Counted from the first letter of the stretch, positions 35,557 through 44,207 are shown. The stretch: 64,000 nucleotides of DNA from Chryseobacterium phocaeense (GCF_900169075.1 NZ_LT827015.1:1814158-1878157); one strand, 5' to 3'. Notes: generated by a model not told the origin, from the sequence alone. Numbers and translations are program-made.

Positions 35557-36735
35557 TTACATATTTTCAATCACAATGGCAGAAGCCCCGCCACCGCCGT
35601 TACAGATCGCTGCAGCACCATATTTGGCGTTATTCTGCTTCAATACGTTGATTAGCGTAACGATGATTCTTGATCCTGAGCTTCCAAGCGGGTGCCCGAT
35701 GGCTACGGCTCCTCCGTTTACATTTACTTTAGCCGCATCCAATCCTAATATCTTGTTGTTCGCAAGTCCTACTACAGAGAATGCTTCATTGAATTCGAAG
35801 AAATCGATATCAGAAACCTCCAGACCTGCTTTTTTAAGGGCAATCGGAAGGGCTTTAGCCGGTGCTGTTGTGAAGTTTTCAGGCTCCTGAGCTGCATCAG
35901 CATAAGAAACGATTCTCGCCAAAGGCTTAAGACCCAGCTCCTCCATTTTTTCTTTGGAAACAAGGATCAGAGCAGAAGCTCCGTCATTTAATGTAGAAGC
36001 ATTGGCAGCGGTTACTGTGCCTTCTTCTTTTTTAAATACCGTAGGAAGTGTTGCAATTCTATCGAAATTTACTGCTTTGTATTCTTCATCTTCAGCAAAG
36101 ATGACAGGATCTCCTTTTCTCTGAGGAATTTCCACAGGAACCACTTCTTCTGTAAATTTCCCTTCACTCCATGCCTTTGCAGACCTTTTGTAGGATTCTA
36201 TTGCAAAATTATCCTGATCTTCTCTTGAAATGCTGTAGTCTACGGCACATTTCTCTGCACATACTCCCATATGTACTTTATTGTATACGTCGGTAAGACC
36301 ATCCAGAACCATACCGTCCTGCATTTTAATATCGCCTAATTTCGTGGCTACTCTTGCATTATAGTAATGAGGAACCATAGACATATTTTCCATACCTCCG
36401 GCAACAATCACATCCGCATCACCTGCTTTAATAGCCTGTGCAGCCATCGTTACGGCTTTCATTCCGGAAGCGCATACTTTGTTTACCGTAGTAGAAGGTG
36501 TTTCAATAGACAGCCCTGCTCCCAAAGCCACCTGACGGGCCGGTGCCTGACCTTCTCCTGCCTGCAGAACATTTCCCATATAGATCTCCTGAACGTTTTT
36601 CGGATCAAGATTGATTTTATTTAATGCTCCTTTTACAGCAGCAGATCCCAGCTTCGTAGCCGGAACCGTTGAAAGGCTTCCCATAAAACTCCCGATAGGT
36701 GTTCTTACTGCGGAAACGATGAATACTTCTTTCAT
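35557..36735 (-). CDS. atoB: Acetyl-CoA C-acetyltransferase (thiolase)
   Basis: Condenses two acetyl-CoA to acetoacetyl-CoA, or the reverse, in fatty acid and mevalonate metabolism. The 392 aa protein has the nucleophilic Cys88 in NKVCASGMKAV, His348 in GHPLGSSG and Cys378 in CNGGGG, in the positions of classical thiolases. The ATG at 36735 follows a spacer with no exact TAnnTTTG box. A long-stem terminator follows. The symbol is by family; beta-oxidation and biosynthetic thiolases cannot be told apart here. Confidence 0.92.
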   Translation of the reverse strand: MKEVFIVSAVRTPIGSFMGSLSTVPATKLGSAAVKGALNKINLDPKNVQEIYMGNVLQAGEGQAPARQVALGAGLSIETPSTTVNKVCASGMKAVTMAAQAIKAGDADVIVAGGMENMSMVPHYYNARVATKLGDIKMQDGMVLDGLTDVYNKVHMGVCAEKCAVDYSISREDQDNFAIESYKRSAKAWSEGKFTEEVVPVEIPQRKGDPVIFAEDEEYKAVNFDRIATLPTVFKKEEGTVTAANASTLNDGASALILVSKEKMEELGLKPLARIVSYADAAQEPENFTTAPAKALPIALKKAGLEVSDIDFFEFNEAFSVVGLANNKILGLDAAKVNVNGGAVAIGHPLGSSGSRIIVTLINVLKQNNAKYGAAAICNGGGGASAIVIENM

Positions 36736-36794
36736 GTGTATTATATTTTACTTTTTAAACAAAATTTTCAGCCTTGCGGCCCTGATATACTTTT

Positions 36795-36933
36795 CTATTT
36801 TTTTACTTTAATGTTAATAAGCTCAAACTTGCTGTCTCCAATCTTGGAGTGCACTTTGATCATACTATTCTGGGTTTCCACAATTTTATATCAACATCAA
36901 TAAAGCTGCTGATGCTATTTTTAAATGTTTCAT
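36795..36933 (-). pseudogene. Frameshifted secreted microprotein remnant
   Basis: The ATG at 36933 overlaps the stop of the upstream membrane-protein gene as ATGA. It reads a signal-peptide-like MKHLKIASAALLMLI and then TAA at 36886. The neighbouring frame continues IVETQNSMIKVHS and then KFELINIKVKK to a TAG at 36797. One missing or extra base near an AAAA run would join the frames into a peptide of about 45 aa. It is either a recent pseudogene or a sequencing error. No family is recognised. Confidence 0.45.
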
Positions 36934-37334
36934 ATCTGCGTGCGTTTATTAACTTTTTTATTACCAGCCGCCACAATCATCAGGAAAGCCCCTAAAAATT
37001 CTACAATCCATCCCCATTTCAACTTTACAACGCCTGCAAAAGCTTCTCTCCAGGATTTAAACGGAAGAAAACTGAAATAGTCCAGAGACTGCATTTTAAC
37101 GGCTACCAGCGTGAATGCAAATAACAGGACCAGCAGGATTCCGAAAAATCTCACTATTTTAGTATTGCTATTCACAATTCCAAAAACGGCACATGCCGAA
37201 AAAATCCAGCATGCAATGGCCAGATAGTGGTCCAGCTTCCAGTAGTTCCAGTTGCCGATAATGGGCACATGAACAAGAGGCAGAAAACTGCCTGCCACTA
37301 CTAAAATCAATCCTAATAACTGAATATTTTTCAT
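36930..37334 (-). CDS. Four-helix membrane protein, hypothetical
   Basis: A 134 aa membrane protein with about four hydrophobic helices and a basic C-terminus ending NKKVNKRTQI. The sequence does not match a named family I can recall. An in-frame ATG 12 codons upstream (37370) is possible but the chosen start MKNIQLLG is more typical. The stop overlaps the ATG of the frameshifted microprotein, which suggests translational coupling in the past. The function is unknown. Confidence 0.65.
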   Translation of the reverse strand: MKNIQLLGLILVVAGSFLPLVHVPIIGNWNYWKLDHYLAIACWIFSACAVFGIVNSNTKIVRFFGILLVLLFAFTLVAVKMQSLDYFSFLPFKSWREAFAGVVKLKWGWIVEFLGAFLMIVAAGNKKVNKRTQI

Positions 37335-37362
37335 ATTTACTAAAGTGCCAAAATACAAAAAA

Positions 37363-37387
37363 AAACACACTTTTAACCAGTGTGTTT
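37363..37387 (-). terminator. Terminator of the sigma/anti-sigma/OMP cluster
   Basis: AAACACAC (37363-37370) pairs with GTGTGTTT (37380-37387). Minus-strand T residues follow. It lies about 100 bases after the 37484 stop. Confidence 0.75.
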
Positions 37388-37483
37388 CAAAAACGGTTGA
37401 TCTCTACCCAAACGCTTGTTAGTTATAAAGAAAAACCACAAAAATTGCATTTAATTCAATGAAAACGAACTTTTAATATTTAA

Positions 37484-38581
37484 TTAGAAATCTAGGTTAG
37501 CGAGTTCGATGCCGAACTGAAGTCCATATTTTTTCTTCAGCAGGGCGCTGTTATTAAATATCGGATTAAAATCTTTCTGAACAAAAAGCTTAATGCCTGC
37601 ATAACTGATTCCAAATTTCCCTCCAACAACAAAATCGTTGATCCCGTTCATAATTCTTTCCCTTTCCACCATCCTTTTGGTATTCTCATTGGAATACTTA
37701 ATATAGTTCACGCTTCCTACCTTTACGCCGCCATAAATTCCCATGATCAGGCTCAGCTGTCTTTTTCTGTTGTCCAGATATTTCACACCCTCATACTCTG
37801 TGTAGCTAGGATTTAAAACAAACCTCAGGTCCACAGGGATGTAGATATAAGTAATATTGAGTCTTGTGCTCTTTAAATTTCCCCTGTTGAAATCATCTAT
37901 AAAAAGATTCGTGTTTTCCTGTTTGAAAACATTTCCGTACTTAGGCACATACTGGTCTGTCCTCATTCCTAAACCAAAACGGTAGAAAACCGGGCTTTTG
38001 AAGCCTCCGATCTGGGCTTCGTAGCGGAGCGCAAACTGGGACGAATTGAAAACCGTATTCCTCGTCTCCGAATCCTTGTTATAAAAGCTGAAAGGCTGGT
38101 CTTTTGAAGTAAGTCCGCTTCCCATGAGACTTACCGAGATGTCAAGGGTTTTCAGGAAATATCTTGGATCATTGGTGTTCTTTCTGTCTCCAAACTTCAT
38201 ATTAATCCCATCAATACCCAGCCATGCTTCATTTTTAGAACCGGCAGAATCATGGCTCATCAATACGGAGTTTTTTACAATCTCCCGGGTTGCCTGCTGA
38301 AGCTCTCCCTGCTGTGCATCTACCTTATCATTAATGATCTGCTGGTATTTAAAAGCTGTTTCTTCACGCTGTTTCTGTTTTTCCTCTGAGGTGATCTTCT
38401 TTTCACTAAATTGACGATCTATCACATCCAGCTCTATGTTCATTTTTGATTTTTCGGCTACCACGATGCTGTCGATCTTTTTAGAATACTGTGATATCTT
38501 TTGGTTAACATCCGGGGTTTCCTGGGCAAAGCTGCACGTAAAAGCAAGGGCAGCCGCCATTAAAGCAAACTTGGTTTTCAT
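37484..38581 (-). CDS. Outer-membrane beta-barrel-like protein with coiled coil
   Basis: A 365 aa protein with a signal peptide (about 1-19, ending SFAQ). The segment of about 25-105 is a Lys/Glu-rich coiled coil. From about 115 the sequence alternates polar and hydrophobic residues, as in beta barrel strands, and the last strand ends with a Phe (IELANLDF). It lies 78 bases after the anti-sigma-like gene, on the same strand. The role is unknown; the context suggests it is part of the cluster with the sigma factor. Confidence 0.7.
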   Translation of the reverse strand: MKTKFALMAAALAFTCSFAQETPDVNQKISQYSKKIDSIVVAEKSKMNIELDVIDRQFSEKKITSEEKQKQREETAFKYQQIINDKVDAQQGELQQATREIVKNSVLMSHDSAGSKNEAWLGIDGINMKFGDRKNTNDPRYFLKTLDISVSLMGSGLTSKDQPFSFYNKDSETRNTVFNSSQFALRYEAQIGGFKSPVFYRFGLGMRTDQYVPKYGNVFKQENTNLFIDDFNRGNLKSTRLNITYIYIPVDLRFVLNPSYTEYEGVKYLDNRKRQLSLIMGIYGGVKVGSVNYIKYSNENTKRMVERERIMNGINDFVVGGKFGISYAGIKLFVQKDFNPIFNNSALLKKKYGLQFGIELANLDF

Positions 38582-38659
38582 GTTTTTTTATTTTTTTTGA
38601 CAATATGCTCTCCCTGTTCCATTCAGAACAGTATTTTATTTTTATAAAGTGTTGATGAT

Positions 38660-39379
38660 TTATTTGGGATCCAGATAAACGGTCACTCCCAAAACGGTTA
38701 CATTACCTACATCCGGAACTATTTTATGGAGTTTAATGACCCCATATTTCCGATCTTCCCTGTTTGATCTTTCACGGGTTTTATCTAATTCCCTGCCCAA
38801 AAGAAGCTCATCCGGGTTGATGTAATTTGATTTTGGCCTGTTCGCTTCTGCCATTACAGCAAGATCAGAATGATTAATTCCTTTATTTTCCTGAACGGTT
38901 CTGATCTCTTCAGTGTGATGCCCTGCAATCTGTTGTTCCTTCTGTTCAGGAATTACAGTTTCATTTACTTGTATTTCTTTTCCGGGAGTTAATACCTTTT
39001 CCGGGATTACTATTTTTTTAGAATATTCTGCAGCTATCTTTATTTCATTTTTATGAGGAGCTTTTTCATCAGAAATCACAGGCTGAACGAAAAGATCTGA
39101 GTTGACAGGATTCACTTTTTTACGAGACTTCTCTTTCACGATGTAATCTGTCTTTTTATGATCAGTTTCAGTTCTGAGATTATAATAAAGTACGGTTCCT
39201 ACCGAAAGCAATACCAATAATACGGCAGCAGCGTATCCCCACCACTGAAACGGCTTTTTAAGGCTCACAGCCGGCTCATCTCCCATCTCCCGCTCCATCC
39301 TGTCCCAAAGGTCTGCAGAAGGCTTTATTTCGAGCTTTTCATAGTCAGATTTTAATTGTTTCAGTATCTCTTTTCTCAT
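38660..39379 (-). CDS. Putative anti-sigma factor
   Basis: A 239 aa protein with a short cytoplasmic part, one transmembrane helix (about 47-67, around WWGYAAAVLLVLLSV) and a polar, presumably periplasmic, part. No named domain is recognised. The start overlaps the 3' end of the sigma factor gene by 35 bases, which couples their translation. Position and topology fit an anti-sigma factor; this is inference by context. Confidence 0.65.
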   Translation of the reverse strand: MRKEILKQLKSDYEKLEIKPSADLWDRMEREMGDEPAVSLKKPFQWWGYAAAVLLVLLSVGTVLYYNLRTETDHKKTDYIVKEKSRKKVNPVNSDLFVQPVISDEKAPHKNEIKIAAEYSKKIVIPEKVLTPGKEIQVNETVIPEQKEQQIAGHHTEEIRTVQENKGINHSDLAVMAEANRPKSNYINPDELLLGRELDKTRERSNREDRKYGVIKLHKIVPDVGNVTVLGVTVYLDPK

Positions 39380-39899
39380 TTTGTTTAGCTTTTAAAAATT
39401 CCGTCAGCCATTTTTTCGCTTTACTCAGCTGGCTTTTACTGGTACCTTCTGAAATATTCAGAATTTCTGCAATCTCCTGATGCTTTTTCTCTTCAAAGAC
39501 ATATAAGTTGAAAATCAATCTATATCCTGTTGGCATTTGTGAAAGGATTTCCTCAACATTGAGCTCTTCCAGCCGCTCATCTCCATCGTCATCAGAATAA
39601 TCATCTGCAATTTCAATATCGGCATAGAGGATGTTCCTGTTTTTCCTGACAAAGCTTATAGAGTCATTCACTATAATTTTCCTAAGCCAGAACGGAAAAC
39701 TTTTCCATTCCCTGCATTCATCCAGCTTGGTAAAGCATTTCATAAATGCATTGATCAGGATATCTTCCGCATCATGGATATTATTGACATAAGAATTGGC
39801 TATGGCCAGCATTTTAGCTGAAAACATCTCGTACAGAGCTTTCTGGGCTCGCCGGTCCTGTTTTTTTGCCAGTAAAAAATTCTTTTCAAGATTCTCCAT
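39345..39899 (-). CDS. ECF-type RNA polymerase sigma factor
   Basis: A 184 aa sigma-70 family factor of the extracytoplasmic function group. Region 2 contains NIHDAEDILINAFMKCF (40-56) and region 4 has PTGYRLIFNLYVFEEKKHQEIAEILNIS (from about 117), with the helix-turn-helix near SEGTSKSQLSKAKKWL. It overlaps the next gene by 35 bases. It probably redirects RNA polymerase to envelope-stress or regulatory promoters; its targets are not known. The upstream spacer shows no exact TAnnTTTG box. Confidence 0.88.
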   Translation of the reverse strand: MENLEKNFLLAKKQDRRAQKALYEMFSAKMLAIANSYVNNIHDAEDILINAFMKCFTKLDECREWKSFPFWLRKIIVNDSISFVRKNRNILYADIEIADDYSDDDGDERLEELNVEEILSQMPTGYRLIFNLYVFEEKKHQEIAEILNISEGTSKSQLSKAKKWLTEFLKAKQNEKRDTETIKI

Positions 39900-39960
39900 G
39901 TTTCAGTTTCTATCTATAAGACGGGGTTTATAATAAAAGGTTGCCCGAAAATAAAAAAAA

Positions 39961-39985
39961 ATTGCACTTTTTTTGAAAGTGCAAT
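39961..39985 (-). terminator. Terminator after the nucleoside transporter gene
   Basis: ATTGCACTTT (39961-39970) pairs with AAAGTGCAAT (39976-39985) and is followed by minus-strand T residues. It lies 30 bases after the stop at 40015. Confidence 0.85.
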
Positions 39986-40014
39986 TTAATATTTTAATAA
40001 TCAATTGATTATAA

Positions 40015-41397
40015 TTAATGTTTTACTGAAGAAACTTCTTCCGGATTGTGCTTATGCCTGAATAATATGGCAAAAAATATAGCAAGCACCAACGCATACA
40101 TTGCAAAAGAAAGCCAGATGTTCTGCCAGTCTTTCACCATCACTACATTAGAAAGTGTTCCGTCTGCATTCACCGCTGAATTAAAGCTGTTTTTAAGGAT
40201 CTCAAGAAAAGTGGGATTATCCGCTGTGGTATCCAGATAAGCGGACAGATCTGAAGCATTTGTGAATTTGTGGGTAAAAAATTTATCAATGGCCCAACCG
40301 GCAATATAGCTTCCGAAAAGAGCTCCGAAACCGTTGGTCATCATCATAAATAATCCCTGTGCAGATGATCTTATCTTTTTATCAGTTGTAGTTTCTACAA
40401 AAAGAGAGCCTGAAATATTAAAGAAGTCAAACGCCATTCCATAGACGATACAGGAAAGGATAATCAGTGAAAGCCCGAAGCCATCCGGCACACCATAGGC
40501 AAAGAACCCGAATCTCAACACCCAGGCCAGCATAGATATCAGCATTACCTTTTTAATTCCAAATTTCTTCAAAAAGAAAGGAATTGCAAGGATAAACAGG
40601 GTCTCTGATACCTGAGATATAGACATAATAATTGTGGATCTCTGTACAACAAATGAATCTGCATATTTCGGGAAATGTGAAAATTCGCTTAAGAATACAT
40701 CCCCGTACGCATTGGTCAGCTGAAGTGCAGCTCCCAAAAGCATTGAAAATAGAAAGAACAGAGCCATTTTATAGCTTCCGAAAAGCTTGAATGCATTCAG
40801 TCCCAATTGTTCGGAAAGCGGTGCATTTTTATCGATAAGTTTCTGCGGCGGACATTTCGGTAACGTCAGCGCATAGATTCCCAGGCATATGGCAATGGCT
40901 CCCCCTATGTAAAACTGTCCTTCAGTGGCTTTATTCCCGGTAAGGTTGGTAATCCACATGGCTACAATAAACCCGATGGTTCCCCAGACACGGATGGGCG
41001 GAAAGTCTTTCACCACATCCAGATTACTGTTTTTCAGAACGGTGTAGGAAATAGAATTCGCCAGGGCGATGGTTGGCATGTAAAAACACATGGCCAGAAG
41101 CATCAGATAAAAGAAAGAGTTGGGATCTGCGGAATGAGGCAGTATAAAAAGTATAATACCATACAGAATATGCAGTACCGAAAAAATCCGTTCGGCATTT
41201 ACCCAGCGGTCAGCAATAATCCCGGTAATGGTCGGCATAAAAATGGAAGCTATTCCCATGGTTCCGAAAACAGCTCCGAACTGTGTTCCGTCCCAGTGTT
41301 TTGTACCGAACCAAAAATTAGCCATCGTAATCAGCCATGCTCCCCAAACGAAGAACTGGAGAAAGCTGAGGATGGTCAGTCGTAATTTTAAATTCAT
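40015..41397 (-). CDS. MFS nucleoside transporter (NupG/XapB-like)
   Basis: A 460 aa protein with about 12 helices. The N-terminal LRLTILSFLQFFVWGAWLIT and the loop segment GTMGIASIFMPTITGIIADRW match the NupG-type nucleoside:H+ symporter group of MFS. The substrate range is not fixed by sequence. It lies just after the bifunctional nuclease gene on the same strand, 20 bases apart, so they may be read together. Confidence 0.85.
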   Translation of the reverse strand: MNLKLRLTILSFLQFFVWGAWLITMANFWFGTKHWDGTQFGAVFGTMGIASIFMPTITGIIADRWVNAERIFSVLHILYGIILFILPHSADPNSFFYLMLLAMCFYMPTIALANSISYTVLKNSNLDVVKDFPPIRVWGTIGFIVAMWITNLTGNKATEGQFYIGGAIAICLGIYALTLPKCPPQKLIDKNAPLSEQLGLNAFKLFGSYKMALFFLFSMLLGAALQLTNAYGDVFLSEFSHFPKYADSFVVQRSTIIMSISQVSETLFILAIPFFLKKFGIKKVMLISMLAWVLRFGFFAYGVPDGFGLSLIILSCIVYGMAFDFFNISGSLFVETTTDKKIRSSAQGLFMMMTNGFGALFGSYIAGWAIDKFFTHKFTNASDLSAYLDTTADNPTFLEILKNSFNSAVNADGTLSNVVMVKDWQNIWLSFAMYALVLAIFFAILFRHKHNPEEVSSVKH

Positions 41398-41417
41398 AGT
41401 TTAGTATAAAGTATCTC

Positions 41418-42017
41418 TTAATCAATTTTCTTTTTCCGCCTCTTGATTTCTTCCTGAATTTCCAGAGCGGTATCAAAATCCTCTTCTTTTACAGCATCCT
41501 CCAATAATTTCTGAAGTTCCTCCATAGATACAGCTTTTAAATTATCTTCAGACTGTACGGTTTCTGAGAACGGCTGATCTTCTTTTGAAACATCTTCCAG
41601 TTCAAGAAGGATTCCTGCTTCATTCAGAACCTGCTGCGTGGTAAAAATGGGAGCATCAAACCTTACGGCCATGGCCACTGCATCAGAAGTTCTTGCATCC
41701 AGGATCAGCTCCTCATCATTGGCTTTATTTTTAAAATTGATATTAGAAAAAAATACGCCATCTACGATCTGGTAGATAATAACAGAAACCAATTCATAAT
41801 TGGCAGAAACGATAAATTTGGTGAACAGATCATGGGTAAGCGGACGTGGCGGATGGATATCTTTTTCCAGTCCCAGCGAAATAGACTGAGCCTCGAAATT
41901 TCCTATGACAACAGGTAATTTTATATGTGTCTCTTCATGTTCCAATAACAAAGCGTACGCCCCTGATTGGGTCTGGCTGTACGATATTCCGCGAATAATT
42001 AGCTGTTTATAATCCAT
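41418..42017 (-). CDS. Bifunctional nuclease (DUF151) family protein
   Basis: A 199 aa protein. The N-terminal about 135 residues carry the DUF151/bifunctional nuclease fold, with LPVVIGNFEAQSISLGLE, RPLTHDLF and DARTSDAVAMAVRFDAPIF as family segments. The C-terminal part has a UVR-like motif (LLEDAVKEEDFDTALEIQEE, 169-188), known from UvrB/UvrC contact motifs. Nuclease activity is reported for the family, not seen here. The promoter box lies only 5 bases before the ATG. Confidence 0.85.
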   Translation of the reverse strand: MDYKQLIIRGISYSQTQSGAYALLLEHEETHIKLPVVIGNFEAQSISLGLEKDIHPPRPLTHDLFTKFIVSANYELVSVIIYQIVDGVFFSNINFKNKANDEELILDARTSDAVAMAVRFDAPIFTTQQVLNEAGILLELEDVSKEDQPFSETVQSEDNLKAVSMEELQKLLEDAVKEEDFDTALEIQEEIKRRKKKID

Positions 42018-42022
42018 AGGTA

Positions 42023-42030
42023 CAAATATA
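42023..42030 (-). promoter_or_regulatory. TAnnTTTG -7 box 5 bases before the DUF151 start
   Basis: The minus strand reads TATATTTG, an exact match, and the ATG begins 5 bases later. The mRNA is therefore likely leaderless or nearly so. Confidence 0.6.
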
Positions 42031-42071
42031 GATTAATTTTTTGTTGTGTTTTCAGTTTTTTACGCAAAAAT

Positions 42072-42097
42072 AAAAGCCCGGAAAAGCCCGAGCTTTT
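42072..42097 (-). terminator. Terminator after etfA
   Basis: Arms AAAAGCCCGG and CCCGAGCTTTT pair with one mismatch, followed by minus-strand T residues. It lies 110 bases after the etfA stop. Confidence 0.7.
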
Positions 42098-42128
42098 ATG
42101 TTATAAGTGAATTGTAAATTGTGAATTA

Positions 42129-42202
42129 TCAATAGTGAATTTTGCTTCGCAAATGAATGATTATTAATTGACAAGCAAGGCGAATTGACTCTTCACTATT
42201 GA
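42129..42202. repeat. Dispersed inverted repeat (TGAATTTTGCTTCGCAA family), copy 1
   Basis: Perfect 11-bp arms at 42129-42139 and 42192-42202 flank 17 identical bases (42136-42152) that also occur at 56056-56072. The right end TTCACTATTGAC (42192-42203) occurs again at 56109-56120. Both copies lie just after a gene end on the minus strand. Confidence 0.75.
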
Positions 42203-42206
42203 CTTT

Positions 42207-43154
42207 TTATCCTTTAATGGCTTTAATTTTCTCCGTTAAAGCAGGAATGATCTGGAATGCATCTCCTACTACCCCATAATCAGCAGACTTGAAGAATGGT
42301 GCTTCAGCGTCGTTATTGATTACTACGATTGTTTTAGAAGAGTTTACCCCAGCTAAGTGCTGGATGGCTCCGGAAATACCCACTGCAATATAAAGGTTAG
42401 GTGAAATAGCTTTACCTGTTTGTCCTACGTGCTCTGTGTGCGGTCTCCATCCGATATCAGAAACCGGCTTGGAACATGCTGTAGCAGCTCCCAGAACATT
42501 AGCAAGCTCTTCAACCATTCCCCAGTTTTCAGGACCTTTCATTCCTCTTCCTGCAGAAACAACGATTTCAGCTTCTTTAAGGTCTAATTTCCCTGAGCTC
42601 TGCTCATGAGAGATTACTTTAGTATCTTCATTGGCTACTGACAGGTTTTTCACTTCTTCTGAACCTGACACTGCACTTTCCTTTACTCCGAAAGCATTTT
42701 GAGATACGGTAACAATTACTCCGCTTCCTTCAGCTTTTGCATGCATGAACCCTTTTCCTGAGAATGCTCTTCTTTTCACCTGGAACGGAGAAAGACTTTC
42801 AGGCGCTTCCAGAACATTGGTAATTAAAGAATAATTCTTCATTACTGCAAGCATTGGAGCGATAGATGAAGCGTCTGTAGTGTGAGGGAAAACAATAACA
42901 TTTCCATCAGCCACTTCACTTACAGCCTGGGCAAATGCTTTTGCTGAGAAGTTTTTAAGACCTTCGTCTTTGATATTAATTACATTGGATGCTCCATATT
43001 TGTATAATAAATCTGAAGAATCTGTTGGGTTTACAGAGATTGCCGTTACGGTATCTCCTGCCTGATCTGCCACTGCTTTAGCATAAGAAACTGCTTCAAA
43101 AGCTGCTTTTTTGTAAACTCCGTTTATATTTTCTGCGTATACGAATACTGCCAT
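42207..43154 (-). CDS. etfA: Electron transfer flavoprotein subunit alpha
   Basis: With EtfB it accepts electrons from acyl-CoA dehydrogenases and passes them towards quinone. The 315 aa alpha subunit holds FAD. The C-terminal half has the signature [22 protein letters not shown] with [14 protein letters not shown] before it and [20 protein letters not shown] after it, all typical. It lies 104 bases after etfB on the same strand. Confidence 0.95.
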   Translation of the reverse strand: MAVFVYAENINGVYKKAAFEAVSYAKAVADQAGDTVTAISVNPTDSSDLLYKYGASNVINIKDEGLKNFSAKAFAQAVSEVADGNVIVFPHTTDASSIAPMLAVMKNYSLITNVLEAPESLSPFQVKRRAFSGKGFMHAKAEGSGVIVTVSQNAFGVKESAVSGSEEVKNLSVANEDTKVISHEQSSGKLDLKEAEIVVSAGRGMKGPENWGMVEELANVLGAATACSKPVSDIGWRPHTEHVGQTGKAISPNLYIAVGISGAIQHLAGVNSSKTIVVINNDAEAPFFKSADYGVVGDAFQIIPALTEKIKAIKG

Positions 43155-43166
43155 TATTTTAAATTT

Positions 43167-43185
43167 AAAAATTAAAAGATTGAAA
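43167..43185. repeat. AT-rich 19-bp repeat, copy 2
   Basis: Identical to 11172-11190. It lies in the spacer between etfB and etfA. The low complexity weakens the case. Confidence 0.4.
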
Positions 43186-43230
43186 ATTAATAGATTAAGA
43201 AATTGGATTCAGTCCAAGGTTTTTTAATTT

Positions 43231-43252
43231 CCTTCTTCTGGCTTCCAGCTTC
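43231..43252 (-). repeat. GAAGCTGGA-family repeat, copy 2
   Basis: On the minus strand this carries GGAAGCCAGAAGAAGG (43231-43246), 16 bases identical to 45595-45610. It lies just before the etfB stop codon on the minus strand. Confidence 0.65.
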
Positions 43253-43258
43253 TAACCT

Positions 43259-44005
43259 TTAGATTACTTTAGCTTCTTCGTGAAGTAATCTTACCAATTC
43301 ATCCAGATTGTCAGGAGAAACCATTTTCACAGCAGCTCTTGGCGGTACGCTGTCATAAGATACTCCCTGAACTTTCACTTCAGAAGAAGACGGCTCCGCC
43401 ACCTGCAAAGGCTTTGTTCTTGCAGACATGATTCCTCTCATATTCGGGATGATCAGATCTTTTTCATCTACCAATCCTTTTTGTCCTGCAATTACGGCAG
43501 GTAATTTTACTGATATCGTTTCTTTTCCACCTTCAATTTCTCTTACTGCAGTGGCTTCACTTCCATTTACATCCAATCCTACCGATGCATTCACGAAAGG
43601 CTGATTCAATAGCTGAGCTACCATTCCAGGTACGGAACCTCCGTTATAGTCAATGGATTCTTTACCGCAAAGGATCAGGTCATACCCTCCGTTTTGCGCT
43701 ACGGCAGCAATTTCTTTTGCTGTAGAATAGCTGTCTTTAGGATCAAGGTTTACTCTTACTGCATCATTGGCACCGATCGCTAATGCTTTTCTAACCACCG
43801 GTTCTGTAGCAGCATCTCCTACGTTGATCACTGTTACAGTTGCACCCTGAGATTCCTGAAGTTTAACTGCTTTTGTTAATGCAAATTCATCTAAAGGATT
43901 GATTACCCACTGAATTCCATTTTTGTCGAAGGCAGATTTATCTGCTGTAAAGTTAATCTTGGAAGTAGTATCCGGAACACTACTGATACAAACTAATATT
44001 TTCAT
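43259..44005 (-). CDS. etfB: Electron transfer flavoprotein subunit beta
   Basis: The 248 aa beta subunit, which binds AMP and docks with acyl-CoA dehydrogenases. The N-terminal MKILVCISSVPDT, the GANDAVRVNLDPKDSYS segment and the ETF-beta signature near GLVDEKDLIIPNMRGIMSARTKPL are typical. It precedes etfA, so the two probably form an operon. A perfect 24-bp palindrome lies about 100 bases upstream of its start. Confidence 0.95.
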   Translation of the reverse strand: MKILVCISSVPDTTSKINFTADKSAFDKNGIQWVINPLDEFALTKAVKLQESQGATVTVINVGDAATEPVVRKALAIGANDAVRVNLDPKDSYSTAKEIAAVAQNGGYDLILCGKESIDYNGGSVPGMVAQLLNQPFVNASVGLDVNGSEATAVREIEGGKETISVKLPAVIAGQKGLVDEKDLIIPNMRGIMSARTKPLQVAEPSSSEVKVQGVSYDSVPPRAAVKMVSPDNLDELVRLLHEEAKVI

Positions 44006-44100
44006 GTGTACTATTTTATTTTTCTCCCTTTATCGCATGAAAACCCATTGGTTCAATGCCGGGATTTTATATTTTTAATTCCTGTAAATATAAACAAAAA

Positions 44101-44124
44101 ATATATTATGCATGCATAATATAT
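44101..44124. promoter_or_regulatory. Perfect 24-bp palindrome upstream of etfB
   Basis: The left half (44101-44112) is exactly the reverse complement of the right half (44113-44124), centred on GCATGC. It lies about 100 bases before the etfB start. It resembles an operator for a dimeric regulator or a stable cruciform; there is no T-tract for termination. Confidence 0.6.
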
Positions 44125-44156
44125 ATCGATTTATTATTCAGCGCATTAAAAATAAT

Positions 44157-44183
44157 AAAAACGCTCTGATGTAGAGCGTTTTT
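44157..44183 (-). terminator. Terminator after the T9SS cargo gene 44208-45224
   Basis: AAAAACGCTCT (44157-44167) pairs perfectly with AGAGCGTTTTT (44173-44183), with T residues on the minus strand. It lies 25 bases after the stop. Confidence 0.88.
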
Positions 44184-44207
44184 ATTTTATTATGGATGAT
44201 GCCTGTA

